The translations under genes were made by a program, and so were the position numbers. Below the pieces are notes generated by a model. The model ran no database searches and was not told the DNA's origin. It saw only the letters and a list, made by a program, of their open reading frames with translations. Below, piece by piece: positions 1-8,800 of a DNA stretch of 9,458 bases (the first letter of the stretch is position 1; each line of letters opens with the position of its first letter). The stretch spans positions 1 through 9,458 of the forward strand of contig JAAEOI010000449.1 of assembly GCA_024244665.1 (NCBI GenBank), in the 5' to 3' direction. Origin of the DNA: Bacteroidota bacterium (GTDB lineage Bacteria > Bacteroidota > Bacteroidia > Bacteroidales > GCA-2748055).

Positions 1-872
1 ACATCATCACGGGTTTTTCCAAAAAGCAAAATCTCCACATCTGTTTCCGTTCCATGCTCACCAGCAATCAGCCGGGTGGCCTCCAGGAAATAGTTAAAAC
101 CCTTCAGCACATTCTTCATGGTGGCAGCTCCAAAGAGGATATATTTCTTTGAAGAATCAAGTCCCAGGCTGCGGCAGGCCTCATCCCTGTCCACGGGCTT
201 AAAGAGTTCGCTGTTAACAGGATTGTGTATGGTTTCAACCTGCCAGTGATGAAGCAGTGAACTTGAGCGGACACACTCCTCAAGCCAGCTGCTGGGGGTG
301 ATAACTGTCACCTGGCTGTCCCTGAAGAGCTTCTCCTTTTTCTTCCAGATGCGATGGGACAAATCTCTCTTTGCCGGCTTTTTCAGGTAAGGACACTCCC
401 CGCACTCCCTGGTGTATTCCCTGCAGTCGAGGGCATAATGACAACCACCCGTAAAGGGCCACATATCATGAAAGGTCCATACAACCGGCTTACCTGAGTT
501 TAGCACCTCGCCAAGCGATTTAAGTGAGAGGAAACCTGCATTGATCCAGTGCATGTGGATCACATCTGCCTCCTGGAAATGGGGATTCCGGATTATGCTT
601 TCACCGGTATTGGCCAGCGAGAAAAGAAAACGGATACTCTTTGTACTCTCCTGCCTCAGGAAAACCAGACGTTCAAGGATAAAGCGGAACAGATTGATCC
701 AACGTTTTACCGGGCCCCTGGTGGTAGACCAGATCCCCTTCTTCTCTTCACCGCCCTCCTGGACCAGCATATTCACATCCACCTGCTTTGACCTCAGTGC
801 CTGCATCAACCTGGAGGAGGCAATTGCGGCTCCGCCGGACCGGGGATGTTTACCAATCAGCAGGATCTTCAT
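1..872 (-). CDS. WcaC-like family 4-type glycosyltransferase, C-terminus cut by window edge
   Basis: The frame is open from an ATG at 872 to the window edge (290 codons plus two bases, no stop); the family is usually about 400 residues, so roughly the last quarter is missing. The start MKILLIGKHPRSGGAA is the expected first beta-strand and Gly-rich nucleotide-sugar loop of a GT-B fold. VIHMHWIN lies at about residues 104-111. The signature WTFHDMWPFTGGCHY (about 132-146) is followed by Cys150, Cys157 and Cys160 in a C-G-E-C-P pattern, typical of the WcaC-like GT4 group found in colanic-acid-type and other exopolysaccharide clusters. The linker ITPSSWL (191-197) and IHNPVNSELFKP (215-226) lead into the C-terminal Rossmann domain, where the window ends. 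By family, it transfers a sugar from a nucleotide donor to a growing surface glycan on the cytoplasmic side; donor and acceptor cannot be told. It is divergent from the methyltransferase at 983. No Shine-Dalgarno sequence is visible, which is normal in Bacteroidota. Confidence 0.93.
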   Translation of the reverse strand, partial: MKILLIGKHPRSGGAAIASSRLMQALRSKQVDVNMLVQEGGEEKKGIWSTTRGPVKRWINLFRFILERLVFLRQESTKSIRFLFSLANTGESIIRNPHFQEADVIHMHWINAGFLSLKSLGEVLNSGKPVVWTFHDMWPFTGGCHYALDCREYTRECGECPYLKKPAKRDLSHRIWKKKEKLFRDSQVTVITPSSWLEECVRSSSLLHHWQVETIHNPVNSELFKPVDRDEACRSLGLDSSKKYILFGAATMKNVLKGFNYFLEATRLIAGEHGTETDVEILLFGKTRDD

Positions 873-982
873 ATCAATTCGAAAAAAAGTTAATCTGGCA
901 CCCCATTCCGGGAAAAAAACGATCCTCCATATGCAGCACCTTCATGATGCAAATAAACTAAATAATATTAACTTGTCAGGCT
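873..982. other. 110-bp intergenic region between divergent genes
   Basis: This AT-richer gap separates the starts of the leftward glycosyltransferase and the rightward methyltransferase, so it should hold a promoter for each. I looked for the Bacteroidota promoter pattern (TTG near -33 and TAnnTTTG near -7). The plus strand has only a partial -7 match, TAACTTG, around 969-975. The minus strand has TTTATTTG around 950-957, one base off, without a well-spaced TTG. Neither is good enough to call. No strong inverted repeat, operator or small RNA is apparent. Confidence 0.5.
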
Positions 983-1813
983 ATGATACAAAGTATTCCA
1001 GAGGGGATGGAACCCTTTTTTTCAGGAGAAAAGCTATACGGAGACGACTTCGCACCGGACCAGATTGCCAGGTGGTATGATGAGGAGGCGGAAGGATATG
1101 CAGATCTTGGAAACAAGGAGCTTTCCGAGTACAGTTATGATTATCACTCTCTAAACCGGTTTTACGGATTCAGGCACCTCAAAAGAGTGAAACATTTTGA
1201 TCATGTACTGGGATTTGGCGCTGCATGGGGACATGAATTTGAGCCCATCATTGACAGGATAGGCAGGCTGACCATTACCGATCCTTCCGAGACCCTGAGG
1301 AGTTCAAAGATTGGAGATATTACCCCGACCTATGTGAAGCCACGTGTTGACGGGAAACTGGAGTTCCCCGATAACAGCTTTGACCTGGCCACCTGCTTTG
1401 GTACCCTTCACCACATACCCAACGTATCATATATACTTTCAGAACTCATCCGGGTACTCAAGTCAGGAGGAGCCCTTCTGCTCAGGGAACCAATCATCTC
1501 CATGGGCGACTGGACAAAGCCAAGACCGGGACTCACTACCAATGAGCGGGGCATACCCCTTTCCCATTTCCAGGACTTTTTCCAGGGCCAGGACGTCAAG
1601 ATTGTAGCCCGTGGGCACTGTTTCACCATGACCTACCAGCTGCAGAAGCTCTTCAGTAAAATCATTAAAAAGCCCCTGCATTCATCCGGATTCTATATCC
1701 GAGTGGATTCCCTTTTCTCAAGTCTGCTGAAAGGAAATGTAAGGTACCAGGCAGTGCGGAAGATCCATCGGATCGCCCCCACTAATATTACCTTCCTGGT
1801 AAGGAAAAATTAG
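983..1813 (+). CDS. Class I SAM-dependent methyltransferase (Methyltransf_11-like)
   Basis: This is a complete 276-residue protein. The Rossmann core is clear. Motif I VLGFGAAWGHE (residues 75-85) binds SAM, and an acidic D100 follows the second strand (LTITDP), where it would contact the ribose. LEFPDNSFDLATCFGTLHH (126-144) is the region before and at motif II with the usual aromatic/His-His pattern. RVLKSGGALLLREP (157-170) is the conserved strand after the 'LKPGG' turn. The N-terminal IARWYDEEAEGYADLG (28-43) resembles the lid helix of small-molecule and sugar methyltransferases. The substrate is unknown; beside a glycosyltransferase, modification of a surface polysaccharide sugar or glycan is a reasonable inference. 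ATG 983 gives the longest frame; an alternative ATG at 1007 (residue 9) has a purine run directly against it, too close to be a normal ribosome site. The stop TAG overlaps the stop of the convergent gene by 4 bp. Confidence 0.9.
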   Translation: MIQSIPEGMEPFFSGEKLYGDDFAPDQIARWYDEEAEGYADLGNKELSEYSYDYHSLNRFYGFRHLKRVKHFDHVLGFGAAWGHEFEPIIDRIGRLTITDPSETLRSSKIGDITPTYVKPRVDGKLEFPDNSFDLATCFGTLHHIPNVSYILSELIRVLKSGGALLLREPIISMGDWTKPRPGLTTNERGIPLSHFQDFFQGQDVKIVARGHCFTMTYQLQKLFSKIIKKPLHSSGFYIRVDSLFSSLLKGNVRYQAVRKIHRIAPTNITFLVRKN

Positions 1814-2805
1814 TACCTGATCGATGATCTGGACCTGCGAGAGTTGTCCCCCAGCTTCACCGAGATGGTGATTTCATGCGAACCGTAGTTGTAGTTCCCA
1901 ATGTCGGAGAATGTCCAGTCGAATGAGTATCCAAAAAAGATATTGTCGAAACGTACCCCAACCATTGCGATCATACTATTGTTGGTCCTGTAAGATAGTC
2001 CGCCCCAGAAATCCGACAGGTAATATAGCCGGAGAGATAAATCTCCCTGGGGATTCCAGTTTTCGGTGGTTTTTAGCAGCATACCCGGCTCCAGTTCAAG
2101 ATCCCTTGTGATATTGAAGCGGTACCCCCCCATCAGCCAGTAGTGCCTGTAAGTCTTGAAGTCCGGTACCTGATTGGAGCCGATCATAACCGAGGTCTGC
2201 AAGAGGTTGCTGATGGAGAAACCCACGAAATAGTCCACCCCGTTGAACAGAACCCCGAAATCGGCATCGGGACTGAATGCCACCTTCACAAAATCGTGGT
2301 TCAATACCGGATCACCCTCCTCTCCAAAATCCAGCTTATCACTGTTGATCCTGTATTGAAAGGCCTTGGCAGAAAGTCCGAACGACAACTGCTGATTGTT
2401 CAGGATAATGTGATAGGCGTAAGTAAATGCAAAACCTGTCCGCGCCACATTGGCATTTAGATCATTAATGATATATCCGCCCAATCCGACCCGCCCTTTT
2501 GTGCTGGGAATCAGCATATTCCCCCTCCTGATAGGATTGCTTACAATTTTGTATGATTTCCTGAACAGGCGTGACTGGAAGGATGCAGAATAAGTCTTCG
2601 GGGCATCCCGGAACCCTACCCATTGCTGGCGGTAAGTAGCATTAAAAGAGGTATAGCCATCATAGCCGGCCATGGCCGGATTATTCATGAACCCGTTCAT
2701 CAGGTATTGCGAATAGAGTGGCAACTGCTGCGCCTTGAGCTCATCTGCCAGCAGGAGTGGAAGGATGATCAGCAGATATTTAAATGCTCTTTTCACTTTT
2801 TTCAA
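1810..2805 (-). CDS. PorP/SprF-family type IX secretion system outer-membrane protein
   Basis: This 331-residue protein matches the usual PorP/SprF length. It opens with a signal peptide: basic MKKVKRAFK, hydrophobic LLIILPLLLA, likely cleavage after Ala25 (LKA|QQ). The mature start carries the family hallmark YSQYLMNGFMNNPAMAGYDG (31-50) and then TYRQQWVGFRDAPKTY with the Q-W and P-x-T residues. Alternating beta-strand segments rich in Gly and aromatics follow, including FGYSFDWTFSDIG near the end, as expected for an outer-membrane barrel. In Flavobacterium johnsoniae SprF is needed for surface delivery of SprB, and PorP-type proteins are partners of type B sorting-domain cargo; this copy directly follows such a cargo gene, so it is probably that cargo's dedicated partner. 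The start is unusual: the frame has no upstream ATG, and an in-frame TAG lies immediately before TTG 2805. TTG 2805 or GTG 2796 (residue 4) are the only starts that keep the signal peptide. It is probably translationally coupled to the upstream gene. Confidence 0.95.
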   Translation of the reverse strand: MKKVKRAFKYLLIILPLLLADELKAQQLPLYSQYLMNGFMNNPAMAGYDGYTSFNATYRQQWVGFRDAPKTYSASFQSRLFRKSYKIVSNPIRRGNMLIPSTKGRVGLGGYIINDLNANVARTGFAFTYAYHIILNNQQLSFGLSAKAFQYRINSDKLDFGEEGDPVLNHDFVKVAFSPDADFGVLFNGVDYFVGFSISNLLQTSVMIGSNQVPDFKTYRHYWLMGGYRFNITRDLELEPGMLLKTTENWNPQGDLSLRLYYLSDFWGGLSYRTNNSMIAMVGVRFDNIFFGYSFDWTFSDIGNYNYGSHEITISVKLGDNSRRSRSSIRY

Positions 2806-2818
2806 CTATATCTAATTA
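2794..2818 (-). promoter_or_regulatory. Coupled stop/start junction with non-ATG start
   Basis: Read on the minus strand, the giant gene ends with TAA (2818-2816), then comes a 10-nt spacer TTAGATATAG, then TTG (2805-2803), AAA, AAA and GTG (2796-2794). The last three bases of the spacer form an in-frame TAG, which prevents any more upstream start for the porP/sprF-like gene. There is no Shine-Dalgarno sequence. The short gap and weak start codon suggest that ribosomes finishing the giant gene re-initiate here, which would tie the two protein levels together. That is an inference from spacing only. Confidence 0.55.
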
Positions 2819-5800
2819 GCGTACGATGGTTACATTCCCCGTTCGTGGTTCATTATCTCCATAATTCAGATCCAGAATATAATGGTAGGAATCGATGGGC
2901 AGGGTACGTCCATTGAAGGTTCCGTCCCACGGTTCATCGGCAGCATTCCCGGTAATGTATACCATGGAGCCCCAGCGATCGAATACCTTCAGGTCCACCT
3001 CCTTATAGAACTCAATGTTCTCAATAATCCACAAATCATTAAATCCGTCACCGTTGGGTGAGAAGGCATTGGGAATCACCAGGCAGGTCTCGTAGGTGTA
3101 GTCCACATAAACCGTATCGGAGGTAATACAAAGGTTGGCATCGGAAACGGTCGCGATATATTCACCCCAGCTGACATCGTTGAAATACTGCTCATTATCG
3201 GGCAGACCGTTATTCCAGCTCACATGGTAGGGATAGACACCCCCGTCAATCACAAGTCCCAGCTCTCCGTCGGCTTTATCCGGACAGTACGCAGGTTCCA
3301 CCGGATAGAAGCTCAGCTCAAGGAGTTCATTATCAATCAACACCGTTTCAACGTCGGTATAGCAGTCGTTCAGGTCCTCGATCCTGATGGCATACTGGCC
3401 GGCAGGAAGGTTTTCAACAAAAGGACTCCCGGTTACAAGACCATTCAGCCAGACCTCATAATCATCCAGGCTGTATACAGTACCTCCTGTAACCAGCATG
3501 TTTATCTGTCCGGTCGAATCCCCAAAACAGAGCGGATCCTCGGGTGTAACATCAATGAGAATGGGGCCGGGCTGGGTAATCACCACTTCTGCACTGTCGA
3601 TACAGCCATAAACATCATTTACAATTACTTTATAAGTTCCGGCAGGGACATCAACCAGGTGCTGTGTTGTGGCACCATTATTCCAGGCGAATCTATATGG
3701 TCCGAGTCCACCAATGGTATCGATATAGAGAGCGGCATCAGAAGAGTCTGCACAAGAGACCGGGGTTCCGTTAAAATCACTTGTCACATACATTGCCACA
3801 TCAAATTCATCAGCTTCATATACCGTTATGGTGTCCGTTTTCACACATGAATTGGTATCGGTTACAACCACTGTATAGAACCCGGCATAAATACCAGCCA
3901 GGTCTTCCGTGTAATAGTTTCCATACTCACTGCTCCACAGGTAAGTATACCCCGGAACACCACCTGAAACATCCAGCAAGATTTCGCCGGTGGGGGTATC
4001 AGCACACTTGGCGCTGTCTGGTGAAAACTCATCGAACACAATCGGTTCGGGTTGAGTGAGGGTGAAGGCCCAGGTAGAATCACATCCGTTGATATCGGTT
4101 ACAACAACTGTATAAATGCCATCGGTCAGACCGGTCTGGAGGCTGTCGCCCGGTACAAGCCCTGAACCATTGGATGTGCTCCAATCATAGGTGTTCCGGG
4201 TAGAGTCGGCACCTCCGTTGGGGATTACTGTAATCTGCCCGGTGCTGGAATCGGCGCAGGCGATGGCAAAATCACTGAATTTAGGAATGATGCTGTCAAT
4301 TTCAACGGGATTGGGTTCTGTCAGGGTAAAGAAGGTATCCAGTGTACACCCAATGCTATCAGTAATATGCACCTCATACCTGCCGACCACCAGTCCGGAC
4401 TGGTCCTGAAGGGTGGTATCCGAAAGTGGCATAGCATCAGAATACCAATCATATTCATGGCCCATGATCCCACCCTGGGAACTGATGTCAATAAATCCAT
4501 CATTCCTGCCGAAACAGGAGATGTTCCAGGAGTTATAATCATAGATAGTATCTGCCTTCAAGGTGATTGGGGAGGGTTCAATCAGGGTAAAGGAGGAGTC
4601 TCCTTCACAACCCTGGATATCGGTTACGGTTACCGTATAGAGACCCGGCTCAAGACCGGACTGTATGCTGTCTCCCTGAATAATTCCTGCACCCGGAGGA
4701 CCTGTCCACACAAAAGTATTTGGATACATGTGGGTACGTCCGCCCGTCATATCAGGATGGATCTCTCCATCATCCTCCCCATAACAGCTTATATCAACGG
4801 TGTCGGAGTACCTCTGATTATCCTTCCAGACTTCAAGTGGATCGGGTTCTGTAATTATAATCTCCGGCTGCCTCAGGTTATAACAATTTTGGGCATCAAT
4901 GGCGAACAGGGTATAGGTTCCTGCATCCAGGTTACCCAATGTCAAATCACCACCTTCAAGAGGAATCGTTCCGGCATCAATGGTATCATTCGCATCATGA
5001 TCATAAACCAAAATGGAGTATCCCGGGAATCCTCCTGCAACAGAGAGGTCGATGAAACCATTGCTGTCGCCGCTACACATCACTCCATATCCATAATATT
5101 CGTGGAGATCCGGAGTGATGATGATTTCCCTTGCAGATCCAATTTCATAGTCCGCATCATACTGACACAAGTTGGCATCACGAATACGAACATGATAATT
5201 ACCTGCAATATTGTCAACAATATCCTCATCAGTACTGGTGAAACTAAATGGCCCGTTCCAGAAATATGAATACACAGTTGTACCCCCGGTAACTTCAATA
5301 TCAATGGCTCCGTCCAGCTTGTCGGGGCTTGCACAGGCTGCATCCGTTATGGTTGTATCAACCTCTATAGTATCAGGCTGCTCAATGATCAGGGGCAGAG
5401 AAATGAAATCACATCCAATTTTATCAACCACACGAAACCAGTACTCTCCCACACCTAAACCAAACTGGGTTGAATCTTCTTCATTCAGACTTTCATATGT
5501 TCCCCCTGCTGAAGTTGTATCCCAGCTAAAGGTGTAATCATCCCTGTAATAACCACCCCACACATTGGAGTGTAGTGTTTCTGACAGAAGGCCATTACAT
5601 CTGATCTCCCAACCACCAAAGTCAGCCGTATCGGCCCATGGGCTCCCCTTAAATTCCGGGGCTACTTCAACCACGATGGAATCAAGCGGGTCTCCCCAGC
5701 AATGCGCACCTGCTCCAAGATCCTGTCTTGCGTCCCTGATAAATGGCCGCATATGGTAAGTTACATCCTCTATAGAATCCCCGATATTCCTGATATCAAA

Positions 5801-8800
5801 CTGATCCAGTGTATCAATAAAGTAATAATCATCCGGAGGAATGGCCCCCTGGATATTGAATGAATTATACCCATCAGTGCTCACCTGATACTGCATGGCT
5901 CCCGTAGTACTGATTATGGGATGATTCATGGGCAGTGAATATCCCCAATTGAAACAGACAGCGGTATCACTCTGGGTTGCCTCCATGATCGGCAGAGGAT
6001 TGACTCGAACCAGGATGGCTGTATCTTTGCCAAGGCATCCTTCATTTGAAATAAAGGGAGTGAAGGAGTACTCAATGGTTCCCACTTCAAGAAGCGGATT
6101 ATTGATAGGTGATTGAATCAGGCGAAGAGAGGCATCCGAACTATCAGGAGGAACAGCTACACCACCCATTCCATCATCATTTACCACGCCCAGCCAATAG
6201 TAAATGTCCGATGTGGCATAAACCTGGGGAAGGGTTGAAAGCTCAAATCCCTCCAGGTAACAAAGGGTATCCTGCCCAAGCAAATATTGATAATCAAGCC
6301 TGGGTGTAGGGTTCAGGTAAACGTATATGGTAGTATCGGTTCCTCTCCTGCAATCGTCCTGACCAGGCCTGTCATCCCTGATCCTGGCAATAAAATTATA
6401 CTCGATTACCTGGACAGTATCTGAATTATTCTTGATCCAGCTGGTAATATGCCTGCCTGCTGGAACCTCTCCATCAGCTTCGCTGATTAAGGCAACTACA
6501 ACTGCAGAGTTGTAGGTAACCTGTAAATCATATACCGGGACACCCTCCACCGATCCAAGCAGGTCATCCATTTCAATCTCGAAGATTGCTGAATCACAAA
6601 CAATAGTATCATCCAGGTTCACAGCCAGCAGTGGAGTGGGATTCACCTTAATGGTGAAGTTTATGACGGTGTCGCCCGGGCAGAATGCTCCTGTTTGACC
6701 AGGCCGGTTATCAAAAATCCTTGGGATAAACGAATAGAATACCGTCTGAACCGAATTGGTATGATTCACCAGTGAGTCACTGAAAGCAGATCCGGCTATC
6801 AGGGTATCCTGTCCCGGATTTCCTGAAGGCCTTCCAATAACAGTTACCCAGCTGGGAAGATAATCCACCCGAACAATGTACTCCTTATCACCAAAGACTT
6901 CTCCTAACCCATCAATGGACGAGAATGTTACGTATTCATTATTACAGAATATACTGTCGTCCACATTCACAAATAACCTTGGGGTCGGGTTAATCCAAAC
7001 CGTAATGGTGGTATCGCGTCCATTATTACAGGGTGAACTGCCATCGGAAGGCGTAATCCTTGGTATGAAATGGTATATAACCTGATGCCTGACTGTATCC
7101 GTATTAAACAGATGATCATCGAAATTGAAATTTGGTCCCATGAAAACAGAATCCTGATTCTCACCTTCGATAAATCCAGAGGGATCCTCTACAACCAGTT
7201 CGTACCACCAATCCGCAAAGAAGATATTATTGTTCGGTTTATTCACTGCAAAATTTGCAAATTGACCATCGCACAGGATCGTATCGGGTATTTGTACCCT
7301 GATTTCAGGCGTGGGGAGAACAGTGATGGTTATGGATGTATCATGATCCAATCCACCCCAACAATCATTACCCCCATCAACGGGACGGATGCGGGGAGTA
7401 TACGTATAGGTAACCTGATGGGCAATAGTATCTGTATTGGTGAGAATGTAATTATAGGTAGTATCATTGATGTTATAAGGTTCTGATCCACTGCTGACTC
7501 CTAAGAGTTTATCCTCCGAAGTTTTGCTGATTTCTAAATCATAATACCAAACCCCCAGGACATCCACATTGGGATTCCTGATCTCAAGAGAGATCGTATC
7601 TCCATCGCAGATCTCAAGGTCATCTGCTGTCAACCTGATCTCAGGCGTAGGATTCACCCAGATAACAATGGTTGTATCATGCACCTGGGAACATATCAGG
7701 CTGTCCTCAATGGTCTTTCTTGGGATAAAGCGGTACTCGACCTTATGGACAATCGTATCGTCATTAAACAGAGTCTCGGATATGGATTCCTCGATTAAGG
7801 CAGTATCACTTAGCCTGTTGCCGCTAATCGCGAAATCGGGAGTTACGATCAGATCGTATATCCAATCTCCATAGACAAATTTATTGGGATTATGTATATT
7901 AAGGACCGTGGTTTCACCATTACAGATTACAGTATCTTCAGTGGTGACCCTGATGGCAGGAGTAGGATTCACCCATACAGTGATTGTAGTGTCTCTCCAG
8001 TTCATACAACTATCTCCCCCGGAGGTGGATTGGATATAGGGCATGAAGGTGTAAGTTACAGTCCCCCACTCCAGGCCTATGTTTTCAAGAGTATCAGAGA
8101 TGCTTAAGACGGTCTCATCATAATCCAGGAAAAGTGGAACCTCTGGTAATGTTCCCACTATACTGTCTCCGTAGTCAACCTCAAGTTTATACCTCCAGTT
8201 ACCAAAAGGATTAGTTGGATTATTCACATTCAGGGTAATGAAATCCTCATTACAGATGGTATCATTCTCTATATCAACCATAATCCTTGGAGAGGGTTCC
8301 AGTATAATGACGATGGTGGTATCCCCTCCCTGGTCGCAGAAAGAACTTTCATGACCAGGACGATCATCACGGATACGAGCCTTAAAATGATACTCAATAG
8401 TCTGATAATCTAATGTCTTATTCACCAGGTTATCACTGATATCCAATCCAGCCACATACTCTCCATTAGCCTGCACTCCTTCTACTGCTCCAACTGTGTA
8501 AGTCGTAGTCAGCTGGTATACCTTTGTATTCTCACTGAATACATTGCCTATGTCGTCATTCACAATGATGTTCACAGTCGAACTATCACAATAAACCTCC
8601 TCTGGGACACTCACACTCAACTCAGGAGTGGGATTCAGGTAGATCCTGATCGTCATATCGCTGCCCTGATCACAATACTCTGCCGGATTAATCCCGCGGG
8701 GATCCTTAATCTTCGACTTGAAGCGGTATGTGATCATCTGTACCTCATCACTCAGGTTCACCAGGTCATCACTGAAATCAAGTCCCGCTGCATACTCGCC

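Noticed and set aside
950..975. Bacteroidota-type -7 promoter elements in the divergent intergenic region
   Set aside because: Only partial matches to TAnnTTTG were found and no TTG at a convincing distance, so I did not call a promoter.
541..1080. A 179-codon plus-strand open frame spanning the divergent intergenic region
   Set aside because: It is antisense to conserved glycosyltransferase motifs on the minus strand and overlaps the start of the methyltransferase in another frame. The translation looks like noise.
1788..1802. A small inverted repeat (TTACC and GGTAA, 5-nt loop) near the convergent stops as a terminator
   Set aside because: The stem is only 5 bp, it lies within the methyltransferase coding end, and no proper T-run follows on either strand.
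3224..3850. A 208-codon open frame on the plus strand inside the same array
   Set aside because: It is antisense to clear SprB repeats with conserved Cys and Gly positions, and shows no recognisable domain or signal.
4367..5269. A 300-codon open frame on the plus strand, antisense to the SprB repeats
   Set aside because: It lies wholly inside the well-supported giant gene on the other strand, and its translation matches no family I recognise. It has no credible start context. Repetitive Asp/Thr/Gly-rich coding sequence tends to lack antisense stops.
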